From assembly GCF_002005225.1 (NCBI RefSeq), contig NZ_CP019724.1, positions 5,349,501 to 5,413,500 on the forward strand: 64,000 nt of DNA, read 5' to 3'. Position 1 is the first letter of the stretch. Each line of letters begins with the position of its first letter. Made by a program: the position numbers and the translations under genes. Below, piece after piece: positions 8,004-19,131 of the stretch. This stretch comes from Streptomyces pactum. Lineage in GTDB: Bacteria > Actinomycetota > Actinomycetes > Streptomycetales > Streptomycetaceae. The notes under the pieces are model-generated. The model searched no databases, had not been told where the DNA came from, and saw nothing but the letters and a program-made list of their open reading frames with translations.

Positions 8004-8972
8004 TCAGCCCTCCTTCACGAAGCCCCTCTCCTTCATCCAGTCCAGCGCCACCTGGTGCGGGTCCTCGCCGTCCACGTCGACCTTCGCGTTCAGGGTCCGC
8101 GCGACGTCGTTGGTCAGCGCCTTCGTGACCGGCGCGAGGACCGAGGCGATGGCCGGCCACTCCTTCAGGGTCGCGGTCCGGATCATGGGCGCCGCGTTGT
8201 AGTTCGGGAAGAACTGCTTGTCGTCCTCCATCACCACCAGGTTCATCGACTTGATCCGCCCGTCGGTGGTGAACACCTCGCCGTAGGTGCAGGCGCCCTG
8301 CGCGGTCTGGGTGTAGATGATGCCGGTGTCCATCTGCGTGATGTTCCGGGCCGGGATGTCCATCCCGTACGCCCGCTCCAGCCCCGGCAGCCCGTCCGCG
8401 CGGTTGGCGAACTCGCCCTCCACACACAGCGTCACGGCGCCGGGATCGGACTTCGACAGCTCGGCGACCTCCGACAGCGTCTTCGTGCCGTACTTCTCGT
8501 AGTTGGCCTGGTTCATCGCCAGCGCGTAGGTGTTGTTCAGCGGTGCCGGCGGCAGCCACGTGATGTCGTTCTCCCGGTCGGCGTCGCGTACCGCCTCCCA
8601 CTGCTGCCGCGGGTCGGGAATCGGCCTGGTGTTGCCGAGGTACGTGATCCAGGCGGTGCCCGTGTACTCGTACGTGGCGTCGGCGTCGCCGTTCTCGACC
8701 GCCGCGCGGGTGCCGACGGACCCCTGGATGCCGGTGCGGTCGAGCACCTCCGCGCCCGCCGCCTGGAAGGCGATGCCCATGATCGCGCCGAGGATCAGTT
8801 GCTCGGTGAACTCCTTGGAGGTGACGGTGAGGTCCGCGCCCTCCAGCGGCCGGCCCCGTCCGATCGTGCCGGGCTCGACGTCGTCGACCATGGGGGAGCC
8901 GCTGGTCAGACCGCAGCCCGCGGCCGCGACCAGGAGCGAGGCGGCCAGCAGCACGCATCTGCGCCGTCTCAT
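8004..8972 (-). CDS. Glycine betaine/choline-type ABC transporter, substrate-binding lipoprotein
   Basis: A 322-residue lipoprotein: signal peptide with lipobox AAGC and acylated Cys at residue 20, then an OsmF/OpuCC-type solute-binding domain (LTVTSKEFTEQLILG, GDADATYEYTGTAW, NNTYALAMN). It should capture quaternary-amine osmoprotectants and deliver them to the two permeases encoded upstream. Last gene of the operon; its ATG overlaps the preceding stop (ATGA at 8969-8972), so translation is coupled. The long open frame upstream of this start belongs to the shadow of the permease gene. Confidence 0.9.
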   Translation of the reverse strand: MRRRRCVLLAASLLVAAAGCGLTSGSPMVDDVEPGTIGRGRPLEGADLTVTSKEFTEQLILGAIMGIAFQAAGAEVLDRTGIQGSVGTRAAVENGDADATYEYTGTAWITYLGNTRPIPDPRQQWEAVRDADRENDITWLPPAPLNNTYALAMNQANYEKYGTKTLSEVAELSKSDPGAVTLCVEGEFANRADGLPGLERAYGMDIPARNITQMDTGIIYTQTAQGACTYGEVFTTDGRIKSMNLVVMEDDKQFFPNYNAAPMIRTATLKEWPAIASVLAPVTKALTNDVARTLNAKVDVDGEDPHQVALDWMKERGFVKEG

Positions 8973-9850
8973 GACCCCGCCTCCAGACCGCGGGGGCGCA
9001 GCAGCAGTTCCGCGAGCGAGGCCAGCCAGTCCACCAGCAGCGCGAGGGCCACGGTGAGGACCGAGCCGAGCACCAGCACCGGCATCCGCTGGCTGGTGAT
9101 GCCGGTGGTGATCAGCACGCCGAGGCCGCCGCCCCCGCCGAAGGTCGCCAGCGTCGCCGTCCCGACGTTCAGCACGAGGGCCGTGCGCACACCCGCCAGG
9201 ATCAGCGGCACGGCCAGCGGCAGCTCCACGCGCGTGAGCACGCCCAGGGGGGACATGCCGATGCCGCGGGCCGCCTCCAGCAGGGTCGGGTCGTTCGCCT
9301 TCAGGCCGGCGATGGTGTTGGACAGCACCGGCAGGAGGGCGTAGATGATGATGCCGATCAGGGCGGCCCGGCGGCCGATGCCCAGCCAGATCACCAGCAG
9401 CGCCAGCAGGCCGATGGCCGGGGTCGCCTGGCCCATGTTGGCGAACGCCATCGCCACCGGTGTGGCCTTCCGGAACATGCCGCGGGTGAGCAGGATGCCC
9501 AGCGGGATCGCGATGATCAGCACGAAGAAGGTGGAGATCACGGTGAGCTGGACGTGCTGCCACAGCGCCTTGGTGACCTGGCCGTCCGACAGGGCGTTCC
9601 GGCTCAGCGAGTCCAGGTCGGCCTGCCGGAACCACAGCCAGGTCGCCAGCAGTACGGCGACCAGGACCACGGGCAGGAAGGTCAGCTTCCGCCAGCCGAC
9701 CCGCCGTTTCGCCGCCCGGGGGGACGGCGGGTGCGGCTCGTGCTCCGCCTCGCCCTCGTCCCGGTAGGCGACCCCCCTGACCTCGTGCTCGCCCTCGGGC
9801 CGCCGGCCGAAGGGGGAGCCGCGGGAGGGGCCGGAAGAAGAGGTGCTCAC
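8969..9850 (-). CDS. Glycine betaine/choline-type ABC transporter permease (second)
   Basis: A 293-residue permease of the ProW/OpuCB type. An unusual charged N-terminal extension of about 50 residues precedes the first helix; five to six membrane segments follow. The EAA loop is seen as LLEAARGIGMSPLGVLTRVELP, split around residues 185-205, for docking to the ATPase. Starts with GTG at 9850 overlapping the stop of the ATPase gene by 4 bases (GTGA). Works with the shorter permease at 11159-11806, probably as a heterodimer. Substrate is inferred from the family only. Confidence 0.9.
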   Translation of the reverse strand: MSTSSSGPSRGSPFGRRPEGEHEVRGVAYRDEGEAEHEPHPPSPRAAKRRVGWRKLTFLPVVLVAVLLATWLWFRQADLDSLSRNALSDGQVTKALWQHVQLTVISTFFVLIIAIPLGILLTRGMFRKATPVAMAFANMGQATPAIGLLALLVIWLGIGRRAALIGIIIYALLPVLSNTIAGLKANDPTLLEAARGIGMSPLGVLTRVELPLAVPLILAGVRTALVLNVGTATLATFGGGGGLGVLITTGITSQRMPVLVLGSVLTVALALLVDWLASLAELLLRPRGLEAGS

Positions 9851-11166
9851 GCCTTGGCCCCGTTCCCTCCGAAGCCCTCCTGCTCGGCATGGGTCTGCTC
9901 GGCCCGGGCCTCCTCCAGGTCGTGCTGGTGCTCCATCGCGTCGAGCCGGTCGGCCTCCAGCATCTCGTGCACGGAGTTCATCAGCGTCTCCACGTCGACG
10001 ACGCCCTCGTACTCGCCGCGCCGCCCGGTGACCGCGACCCGCCCCGCGTTGTCCGTGAGCACCGCCTCCAGCGCGTCCCGCAGCGTCGCGTCCCGGGTCA
10101 CCGTGTCGTGCACCAGCGTCCCGGCCCGCGCCAGCGAGCCCTTGGCCCGCATCAGGTCACCGCGCCTGAGCCACTTGTAGGGCCGTCCGCGCCGGTCGAG
10201 GAGCAGGATCTCGTTGGTGCCGGCCGCCCGGAGCTGGTTGAAGATGTGCTGGAGCGGGTCCTCCACGTTCACCGTCGGGTAGTCGGTGATCCCCACGTCC
10301 CGTACGCGGGTCAGGTTCAGCCGCTTCAGCGCCGCCCCGGCGCCCACGAAGCCGGAGACGAAGTCGTCCGCCGGGTTGGTGAGGATGGCCTCCGGGGTGT
10401 CGAACTGGGCGATGTGGGAGCGTTCGCGCAGCACGGCGATGCGGTCGCCCAGCTTGATCGCCTCGTCGAAGTCGTGGGTGACGAAGACGATCGTCTTGTG
10501 CAGCTCGTGCTGGAGCCGGATCAGCTCGTCCTGGAGGTGGTCCCGGGTGATCGGGTCGACCGCGCCGAAGGGCTCGTCCATCAGCAGCACCGGTGGATCG
10601 GCCGCCAGCGCCCGCGCCACGCCCACCCGCTGCTGCTGGCCGCCGGACAACTGGCGCGGATAGCGGCCGTGGAACTCCCCGGCGTCCAGCCCGACCAGGT
10701 CGAGCATCTCCTCCACCCGCGCCCGGATCCGCGCCTTCGGCCAGCCGATCATCTTCGGTACCAGCGCGATGTTCTGGGCGACGGTCATGTGCGGGAAGAG
10801 GCCGGAGGACTGGATCGCGTAGCCGACCTTGCGGCGCAGCTTCACCGGGTCGATGTCGGTGACGTCCTCGCCGTTGATGCGGATGCGTCCGCCGCTGGGC
10901 TCGATCAGCCGGTTGATCATCTTCAGGGTGGTGGACTTCCCGCAGCCCGAGGGACCGACGAGGATGACCGTCTCGCCGGCCTTGATCTCCATCGACACGT
11001 TCTCGACGGCCGGCTGCGGATTGCCGGGGTAGCGCTTGGTGAGGGACTCCAGCTCGATGGTCGCCCCGGTGGTGGCGGCACCGCGACCGGCCGCCCCGGC
11101 GTTCCCGGTCGCCTCCGTCGCCCCGGTCGTCCCGTTCACCCCGTTCACCCCGTTCGTCTCAGGCAC
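9847..11166 (-). CDS. Glycine betaine/choline-type ABC transporter ATPase with CBS domains
   Basis: A 439-residue ATPase of the ProV/OpuCA family. Walker A is GPSGCGKST, the signature is LSGGQQQR and Walker B is VLLMDEPF followed by GAVDP. After the nucleotide domain come two CBS repeats (about residues 275-400, e.g. LLLDRRGRPYKWLRRGDL and AGRVAVTGRRGEYEGVVDV), which in OpuA sense ionic strength or cyclic di-AMP. A low-complexity Gly/Asn/Thr/Ala N-terminal tail of 35 residues, encoded by short DNA repeats near 11125-11155, is unusual. GTG at 11166 overlaps the upstream permease by 8 bases. Confidence 0.92.
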   Translation of the reverse strand: MPETNGVNGVNGTTGATEATGNAGAAGRGAATTGATIELESLTKRYPGNPQPAVENVSMEIKAGETVILVGPSGCGKSTTLKMINRLIEPSGGRIRINGEDVTDIDPVKLRRKVGYAIQSSGLFPHMTVAQNIALVPKMIGWPKARIRARVEEMLDLVGLDAGEFHGRYPRQLSGGQQQRVGVARALAADPPVLLMDEPFGAVDPITRDHLQDELIRLQHELHKTIVFVTHDFDEAIKLGDRIAVLRERSHIAQFDTPEAILTNPADDFVSGFVGAGAALKRLNLTRVRDVGITDYPTVNVEDPLQHIFNQLRAAGTNEILLLDRRGRPYKWLRRGDLMRAKGSLARAGTLVHDTVTRDATLRDALEAVLTDNAGRVAVTGRRGEYEGVVDVETLMNSVHEMLEADRLDAMEHQHDLEEARAEQTHAEQEGFGGNGAKA

Positions 11167-11806
11167 GGATCCCCCTCGGAATGGTCAGCCGTCCGAGCAG
11201 GACGTAGGCGGCGTCGAACAGCAGCGCCAGGACGATGATGCCGAGCGTGCCCGCGAGGACCTGGTTGAGCGCGTTCTTGCTGCCCAGGGAGGCGATCCCG
11301 CGGAAGATCTCGTTGCCGAGCCCCGGTCCGGAGGCGTAGGCGGCGATCGCGGCGATGCCCATCAGCATCTGCGTCGAGACCCGGATACCGGTGAGGATCG
11401 GCGGCCAGGCCAGCGGCAGCTCCACCCGCACCAGCCGGGCCACGCGCGACATCCCGATGCCCGTCGCGGCGTCCACCAGCGCCGGGTCCACCCCGCGCAG
11501 GCCGACGATCGCGTTGCGCACGATCGGCAGCAGCCCGTACAGGACCAGCGCGGTCACCGTCGGCGGCACGCCCAGCCCCACGATCGGGATGAGCAGACCG
11601 ATCATGGCCAGCGACGGGATGGTCAGGATCGTCGACGTGGTCAGCGTCGCCAGGTTCCCCGCCCACTCGCTGCGGTAGGTGACGACGCCGATCAGGACGC
11701 CGAGCAGGGCCGCCACCACCATGCACTGGAAGACCGCGCTGGCGTGCTGGTAGGCGTCGGTGAGCAACTGCTGGTGGCGGCTGCCCAGGAACTCCCAGAA
11801 GTTCAC
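11159..11806 (-). CDS. Glycine betaine/choline-type ABC transporter permease (first)
   Basis: A 215-residue OpuCB/YehY-like inner-membrane permease with about five to six helices and the EAA loop VDAATGIGMSRVARLVRVEL. It is the first gene of the four-gene operon (permease, ATPase, permease, binding protein), all overlapping by 4-8 bases. GTG start at 11806 has a strong ribosome site GGAGGTGAG about 8 bases upstream. A promoter should lie in the 40-base gap to the Lrp gene or the Lrp gene may be cotranscribed. Confidence 0.9.
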   Translation of the reverse strand: MNFWEFLGSRHQQLLTDAYQHASAVFQCMVVAALLGVLIGVVTYRSEWAGNLATLTTSTILTIPSLAMIGLLIPIVGLGVPPTVTALVLYGLLPIVRNAIVGLRGVDPALVDAATGIGMSRVARLVRVELPLAWPPILTGIRVSTQMLMGIAAIAAYASGPGLGNEIFRGIASLGSKNALNQVLAGTLGIIVLALLFDAAYVLLGRLTIPRGIRA

Positions 11807-11846
11807 CGCCGCTCACCTCCGGGTCGGGCCGGCCGGGGAGCCGGTC

Positions 11847-13600
<1,754 letters not shown>

Positions 13601-13604
13601 CGGC

Positions 13605-15002
13605 CTAGCCGGGCGGGTCCTCCACCGAGGGCTCGCCCAGCTCCGCCAGCGCCCGCTCGGCCTCCGGCGCCCGCAGCGGGGAGAAGTACGGGTTGATCAT
13701 CAGCGCCTCCCGCAGGTGCCGCCGCGCGGGCCCGTACCGCTCCAGCTCCTTCTCGATCACACCGCGGTGGAACACGTACAGCGCGCTGCGCACCCCGCCG
13801 CCCTTGTCGCCCTCGGTCGCGATCGTCGCGAACTCCAGCGCCTCCTCGTGCGCACCGCCGCGGTGCAGCGCCCAGCCCAGCGCGTCGGCCACCGCGGTCC
13901 CCGGCTGCCGCCCCCACTCGGCCCGCAGCCGCCGCACCGCCGACGCCGCGTCCCCGTGGTCCGCCTCGAACCGCCCGAGCAGCAACTGCTCGTCGGCCCC
14001 GGCCGCCTCGGCGCCCCGCACCCGCTCCCGCAGCAGGTCGTACTGCACCCGCGCGGCCTGCCCGAGCCCCAGTGACTCGTACAACTCGCCCAGCTCCAGC
14101 GCGTACCGGGGGCTCGGCCGCTTGGCCAGCGCCGCCTGGTACGCGGACAGCGCGTCCGTCGTCCGGCCCAGCGCCGCCAGCACCCGCCCCTGCCCGGCCT
14201 GCGCGGCCCGCTGGTCGGGGTCGGTGCGCAGCGCCTCCTGGAAGAACCGCAGCGCCTCCTCACGCTCCCCGCGCTCGAAGGCCAGCCGTCCGGCCTGCTC
14301 CAGGTACGCCGCCCGCTCGGCCGGCGCCCCGGCGGCCGCCGCCGCGTCGGAGATCCGGGCCTGCGCGTCCTCGCGCCAGCCCCGGTCCCGGTAGACCGCC
14401 GCCGCCCGCGCCCCGACGGCCGGCGCGTCCGGCCGCAGCTCCATCATCTTCTCCAGGGCCCGCCCCACGCCCTCGTCGTCACCGAGCCCGGTGTACGCGT
14501 CGATCAGCACCGCGTGCGCCGTCCACCGCTTCGGCGCCGCCTTCACCGCGCTCTCGCCCCACTTCTTGGCCGCCGGGAAGTCCCGCCGCGCCACCGCCAG
14601 CGCCGCCAGCCCCTCCAGGGCCTGCGGATTGCGCTCCGCCCCGACCTTCAGCGAGGTGCGCAGCGCCTTCTCGGCCTTCGGCCAGTTCGCGACGTCCGCC
14701 GTACGCCGGCCCTGCTCGACGTACGCCGCGCCCAGCACCGCCCACGACGTCCCGTCCAGCGGATGCGCCCGCAGGTGGGTCTCCCGGTCGCCGATCAGCA
14801 CCGCCAGGTCCCCGAGCGCGGCCGGAACCCCCGTGGTGACCGCGCCACGAGCCAGCGCCGCGGGCCCCGGCGCGGGCGCGGGAGCGTCGCCGCCGTCCCA
14901 GGGCAGCAGTACCAGGACCCCGCCGAGAACGACGGCCCCGGCGACGGAGGCGATCAGCACCCGGCTCCGGCGGCGGGAAAGCCACCCGTGTTCGATCTGC
15001 AT
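13605..15002 (-). CDS. Membrane-anchored TPR-repeat protein
   Basis: A 465-residue protein with one N-terminal membrane helix (about residues 14-34, VLIASVAGAVVLGGVLVLL) followed by an extracytoplasmic or cytoplasmic array of tetratricopeptide repeats. Repeat signatures such as WAVLGAAYVEQGR, AAYLEQAGRLAFERGEREEA, GRVLAALGRTTDALSAYQAA and YALELGELYESLGLGQAA are visible. TPR arrays bind protein partners; no enzymatic motif is seen. ATG at 15002 follows a weak AGTAGG site; another in-frame start lies 10 codons upstream. Convergent with hpd, divergent from the FAD oxidase. Specific role unknown. Confidence 0.8.
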   Translation of the reverse strand: MQIEHGWLSRRRSRVLIASVAGAVVLGGVLVLLPWDGGDAPAPAPGPAALARGAVTTGVPAALGDLAVLIGDRETHLRAHPLDGTSWAVLGAAYVEQGRRTADVANWPKAEKALRTSLKVGAERNPQALEGLAALAVARRDFPAAKKWGESAVKAAPKRWTAHAVLIDAYTGLGDDEGVGRALEKMMELRPDAPAVGARAAAVYRDRGWREDAQARISDAAAAAGAPAERAAYLEQAGRLAFERGEREEALRFFQEALRTDPDQRAAQAGQGRVLAALGRTTDALSAYQAALAKRPSPRYALELGELYESLGLGQAARVQYDLLRERVRGAEAAGADEQLLLGRFEADHGDAASAVRRLRAEWGRQPGTAVADALGWALHRGGAHEEALEFATIATEGDKGGGVRSALYVFHRGVIEKELERYGPARRHLREALMINPYFSPLRAPEAERALAELGEPSVEDPPG

Positions 15003-15099
15003 GACGCCTACTGTGCGCCGTACGACAAGCACACCGGGGCTTGCGCCGGGTGCCGTCGACGGGGTTCACACCGATGGCCCCGGGTGCGAACCTGTGATC

Positions 15100-16587
15100 A
15101 TGAGCCGTATCGAAGCGCCTCGCGACGCAGACGACGCAGCCGCCGCCGTCGACGCAGCCACGGCGGTCACCGGCACACTCGTCGACCGGCTGCTGGCCGG
15201 CCTGCCCTCCGGGTCCGTCCTCACCGACCCCGACGTCACGGCCTCGTACGCCAACGACATGGCGAGCTTCTGCCCGGCGGGCGCCCCCGCGGTGGTCGTC
15301 CTGCCGCGCACCGTCGAGGACGTCCAGCACGTCATGCGCACCGCCACCGAGCTGCGCGTCCCGGTCGTCCCGCAGGGCGCCCGCACCGGCCTGTCCGGCG
15401 CGGCCAACGCCACCGACGGCTGCGTCGTGCTGTCGCTGACCAGGATGGACCGCATCCTGGAGATCAACCCGGTCGACCGCGTCGCCGTCGTCGAACCGGG
15501 CGTCGTCAACGCCACGCTCTCCCGCGCGGTGAACGAACACGGCCTGTACTACCCGCCCGACCCGTCGAGCTGGGAGACGTGCACCATCGGCGGCAACATC
15601 GGCACCGCCTCCGGCGGCCTGTGCTGCGTCAAGTACGGGGTGACCGCCGAGTACGTCCTCGGCCTGGACGTCGTCCTCGCCGACGGCCGCCTGATGACCA
15701 CCGGCCGCCGCACCGCCAAGGGCGTCGCCGGGTACGACCTCACCCGGCTCTTCGTCGGCTCCGAGGGCTCGCTCGGCATCGTCGTACGGGCCGTCCTCGC
15801 GCTGCGCCCCGAGCCGCCCGAGCAGTTGGTGCTGGCCGCCGAGTTCGCCTCCGCGACCGCCGCGTGCGACGCGATCTGCCGGATCATGAAAACAGAAGGG
15901 CGCGAAGCGCTTCCGCGGAAGGGCGGTGGTGGGCGACGGGAGGGCGGGCACGTGCCGTCCCTCCTCGAACTGATGGACCGTACGACCGTCAAGGCGGTCA
16001 ACGACCTCGCCCACATGGGGCTGCCGGAGTCCACGGAGGCCCTTCTCCTCGCCGCCTTCGACACCGCCGACCCGGCCGCCGACCTCGCCGCCGTCGGCGC
16101 GCTGTGCGAGGCCGCGGGCGCCACGCGGGTGGTCCCGGCCGACGACGCGGCCGAGTCGGAACTCCTCCTCCAGGCCCGCCGCCTGTCCCTCACCGCCCTC
16201 GAGGCCGTCAAGGGCACGACGATGATCGACGACGTGTGCGTGCCCCGGTCCCGGCTCGGCGACATGCTGGAGGGCATCGAGCGCGTCGCGGCGAAGTACG
16301 GCCTCACCATCGGGGTCTGCGCCCACGCGGGCGACGGCAACACCCACCCCACGGTCTGCTTCGACGCCCAGGACCCCGACGAGTCCCGGCGCGCCCGCGA
16401 GTCCTTCGACGAGATCATGGCCCTCGGCCTGGAACTCGGCGGCACCATCACCGGCGAGCACGGCGTGGGCGTGCTGAAGAAGGAGTGGCTGGCGCGGGAG
16501 ATCGGCCCGGTGGGGCTGGAGATGCAGCGGGCGATCAAGCAGGCGTTCGACCCGCTGGACATCCTCAACCCGGGCAAGCTCTTCTGA
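15100..16587 (+). CDS. FAD-linked oxidase of the glycolate/D-lactate (GlcD) family
   Basis: A 495-residue flavoprotein: N-terminal PCMH FAD-binding domain (RTVEDVQHVMRTATEL, VVPQGARTGLSGAANA, IGGNIGTASGG) and C-terminal FAD-oxidase domain (GVCAHAGDGNTHPTVCF, GTITGEHGVGVLKKEWL, DPLDILNPGKLF). It should oxidise a 2-hydroxy acid such as D-lactate or glycolate. About 17 residues (codons at 15889-15939) interrupt a normally continuous stretch between CRIM and EGGHVPSLLELMDR; they keep the frame but look foreign. ATG at 15100 lacks a clear ribosome site. Electron acceptor partners are not adjacent. Confidence 0.9.
   Translation: MSRIEAPRDADDAAAAVDAATAVTGTLVDRLLAGLPSGSVLTDPDVTASYANDMASFCPAGAPAVVVLPRTVEDVQHVMRTATELRVPVVPQGARTGLSGAANATDGCVVLSLTRMDRILEINPVDRVAVVEPGVVNATLSRAVNEHGLYYPPDPSSWETCTIGGNIGTASGGLCCVKYGVTAEYVLGLDVVLADGRLMTTGRRTAKGVAGYDLTRLFVGSEGSLGIVVRAVLALRPEPPEQLVLAAEFASATAACDAICRIMKTEGREALPRKGGGGRREGGHVPSLLELMDRTTVKAVNDLAHMGLPESTEALLLAAFDTADPAADLAAVGALCEAAGATRVVPADDAAESELLLQARRLSLTALEAVKGTTMIDDVCVPRSRLGDMLEGIERVAAKYGLTIGVCAHAGDGNTHPTVCFDAQDPDESRRARESFDEIMALGLELGGTITGEHGVGVLKKEWLAREIGPVGLEMQRAIKQAFDPLDILNPGKLF
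15889..15939. repeat. 51-bp in-frame insertion with palindromic core inside FAD oxidase gene
   Basis: This segment encodes KTEGREALPRKGGGGRR between residues that are adjacent in homologues I recall. It contains the perfect palindrome GAAGCGCTTC next to CCGCGG, and its start is A-rich, unlike the surrounding codons. It looks like half of a dyad element centred on CCGCGG, a REP- or MITE-like remnant captured in frame. Confidence 0.5.
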
Positions 16588-16630
16588 CGCACGCTCGTGC
16601 GACGCGGCTTCTTCCGGCCCGTGCCGACCG

Positions 16631-17050
16631 TCACCGGGCGAGCAGCTCGGCCAGCCCGTCGTCGATGCCGAGCTGCCCGCCCTCGGTGCCCGGCGGCACC
16701 GCCCGCAGGGTCCGCTCCAGCCAGGCCGACACCTGTGCCGACGGCGCCTGAAGGAGGGCGTCCCCGTCCGGGCTGCTCAGCGCCATCAGCACGACGCTGC
16801 GGCCCTCCGCCTTCGACGGCCACACCCGCACGTCCCCGTGCCCGCACGGCCGGAACACCCCCTCCACCAGCAGGTCGCGGGCGAACGTCCAGTGCACCGG
16901 GCGGCCGGAGTCGATGTGGAAGGTGATGTGGACGGCGTACGGGTCGTCGGCGTGGTAGCAGAGCAGGGCCGGTACCGGAATGCCTTGCTCGGGCGACAGG
17001 ATGAGCCTCAGCTCCAGTTCGCGTTCCACGACGGTGGGGTCGGGGTGCAT
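16631..17050 (-). CDS. ssgG: SsgA-like sporulation/cell-division regulator (SALP), probably SsgG
   Basis: A 139-residue SsgA-like protein: VERELELRLILSPEQ at the start, then PVPALLCYHADDPYAVHITF, VHWTFARDLL and GDVRVWPS, which are the conserved strands of the Whirly-like SALP fold. SALPs occur only in morphologically complex actinomycetes and guide septum placement and spore-wall maturation. SsgG in S. coelicolor controls correct septum positioning; the assignment to SsgG rests on gene neighbourhood recalled from that species. ATG at 17050 has GAGGAC about 10 bases upstream. Transcribed alone, divergent from the RDD gene across 253 bases. Confidence 0.85.
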   Translation of the reverse strand: MHPDPTVVERELELRLILSPEQGIPVPALLCYHADDPYAVHITFHIDSGRPVHWTFARDLLVEGVFRPCGHGDVRVWPSKAEGRSVVLMALSSPDGDALLQAPSAQVSAWLERTLRAVPPGTEGGQLGIDDGLAELLAR

Positions 17051-17303
17051 GGCGGGTTGTCCTCTCTCGTACGGGTCCGCACGGGCCGCCTGGAACGGGC
17101 CCGCACGAGTGAGAGCGACGGGAGCCGTGAGCGTTACGCGGGTTCGCGGAACTTTTTCCCTTCCCCATGTCCCGAGTGTGAAGGTCCATGCACGAGGTTG
17201 CCCGGAAAGGGGTGGGTCCGGCGGGACCGGCGGTGCGGATTGCGCCCGTCTGATAGATGTTGAGCCCCCATATCAACCCCCGAGCAGATACGGGACGACG
17301 GAC

Positions 17304-18998
17304 ATGAGCGCCCCAACCCCGGCCCCCGGCGACGACAGGCCCCGCGAAGGGTATTACCCGGACCCGTCCATTCCTGGATACGTCCGGTACTGGAACGGTG
17401 CCTCCTGGGTGCCGGGCACCAGCCGCCCCGCCCCCGAGGACGGCGAGTCGCTCGCGCCTCCGCCCGGCGCGCGGCCCTCCGTCGAGGAGACCGGCCCGCA
17501 CTTCTTCGACGAGGACCCGGTCGAGGAGCCCCCCGCCGCCGCGTCCCAGCACGGCAGCCGCCCGGAACCCGCGACGGCCTGGGGCGCCGACCGCTCCCAC
17601 CAGTCGGGCTTCGCCGACGACCCGAACCGCCGCGTCGCCTGGCCGGGCACCGCCCGGGGCGCGGACCCGAGGGTCCCGCACGCCCGGGGGACGCGGCCGG
17701 CCCGGGGGGCGGCGGCCGAGTCCGGTCCCGCCGACGCGGGCAGCGGTTCGAGGGGCGTCGGCGGCGCCCGGGACGAGCAGGCCCGTGGCGCCGCCGGTGC
17801 CGGCGCCGGCGCGAGTGCGGGGGCACCGAGTGGCACCCGGCCCGGAGCGGCCGGTGGCGGGGCCGGGCCGGCGGGGTCCGCGGGGTCCGCGGGGTCCGCA
17901 GGCGGTGGCCCCTCCTCCGACGCCGGATCCGCCGAGGGGCGGTCCGCACAGGGCGACGACGCCCGCTCCAGGCGGTCGGACGCCTCGGCGGGGACCGTGT
18001 CGGGCGAGGCGGAGGGCGGGTCGGGCAACACCTTCGTCTTCCGGCGCCCGACGGCCGGTCCCCAGGGCCCCCAAAGCCCCCAGGGCCCCCAGGCCCCGGG
18101 CGGCGGCGCCGACGAGGGCACCATGACCTTCCGCGCGGTCTCCCCGCGTGCGGCCGCGGGAGGCCCCGGCTTCGGCGCCGGCAAGGCCGCGGCCGCCCGT
18201 GCCGCGCAGGGCCCCGCGGCCCCCGCTCCCACGGCCCCCTCCGGCCCGCAGCAGCCGGTCGCCCCCACCGGTCCGGTCGCCCCCACCGGCCCGGCCGGTC
18301 CCACCGGTCCCACCGGTCCGGCCGTCCCCCATCAGGCCGCCGCCCCGCAGCCGGCCGCCGCATCCGCCCCGCTGGCGCCCGGCCCCGGCGGCGGTCAGTC
18401 CTCCTGGGCACAGCAGGTGCACCGGCTCGCCGGAGCCGGCGGGGACGAGCAGCCCGTCGCCCCTTGGAAGCCGCCCGTCGAGGACGTGTTCCAGGCCGCC
18501 GCCCGGCGCCAGGCGGCGGCCCGCCCCGCCGGGCTCGGCAAGCGGCTGGCCGCCCGCCTGATCGACACCGCCGTCCTCGCGGGCGTCACGGGCGTTGCCG
18601 CCGTGCCCCTCGGCGTCAAGGCGGTCGACCACGTCAACGGCAAGATCGACGAGGCCAAACTCTCCGGCGAGACCGTCACGGTGTGGCTGCTCGACGGAAC
18701 GACCTCCATGTACCTGGGCATCGTGCTGGCCGTCCTGCTGCTCTTCGGCGTCGTCTACGAGGTGCTGCCCACCGCCAAGTGGGGCCGCACTCCGGGCAAG
18801 AAGCTGCTCGGCCTGGAGGTGCGGGACATCGAGGCCCACGAGCCCCCGTCCTTCGGCGCGGCCCTGCGCCGCTGGCTGGTCTACAGCGTGCCCGGTCTCC
18901 TGGTGGTCGGTGTCGTCGGCGTCGCGTGGTGCCTGTTCGACCGTCCGTGGCACCAGTGCTGGCACGACAAGGCATCCCGCACCTTCGTGGCCGGCTGA
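17304..18998 (+). CDS. RDD-family membrane protein with DUF2510 head and long low-complexity linker
   Basis: A 564-residue protein. Residues 13-40 form a DUF2510 motif (EGYYPDPSIPGYVRYWNGAS, then W). A Gly/Ala/Pro-rich, probably disordered region of about 350 residues follows, including collagen-like triplet runs (GPQGPQSPQGPQ and APTGPVAPTGPAGPTGPTGP). The C-terminal 150 residues are an RDD domain: LGKRLAARLIDTAVLAG helix, a second helix near VLAVLLLFGVVYEVL, the motif WGRTPGKKLLGLEV, and LFDRPWHQCWHDKASRT at the end. RDD proteins are membrane proteins of mostly unknown role. ATG at 17304. A second RDD gene follows after 133 bases. Confidence 0.8.
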   Translation: MSAPTPAPGDDRPREGYYPDPSIPGYVRYWNGASWVPGTSRPAPEDGESLAPPPGARPSVEETGPHFFDEDPVEEPPAAASQHGSRPEPATAWGADRSHQSGFADDPNRRVAWPGTARGADPRVPHARGTRPARGAAAESGPADAGSGSRGVGGARDEQARGAAGAGAGASAGAPSGTRPGAAGGGAGPAGSAGSAGSAGGGPSSDAGSAEGRSAQGDDARSRRSDASAGTVSGEAEGGSGNTFVFRRPTAGPQGPQSPQGPQAPGGGADEGTMTFRAVSPRAAAGGPGFGAGKAAAARAAQGPAAPAPTAPSGPQQPVAPTGPVAPTGPAGPTGPTGPAVPHQAAAPQPAAASAPLAPGPGGGQSSWAQQVHRLAGAGGDEQPVAPWKPPVEDVFQAAARRQAAARPAGLGKRLAARLIDTAVLAGVTGVAAVPLGVKAVDHVNGKIDEAKLSGETVTVWLLDGTTSMYLGIVLAVLLLFGVVYEVLPTAKWGRTPGKKLLGLEVRDIEAHEPPSFGAALRRWLVYSVPGLLVVGVVGVAWCLFDRPWHQCWHDKASRTFVAG

Positions 18999-19131
18999 CC
19001 GGCCCCGTCCCGGTCGCGAGCCCGGCCTCCGGCATCCGCGGGACCGCCCCGGCTCCGCCGTCGGAGGCCCCCGTACTCCGGACGGCGGCTCGCCGGATGC
19101 GCTGCCCGGGGGTTCACGGTCGACTCGGGCC

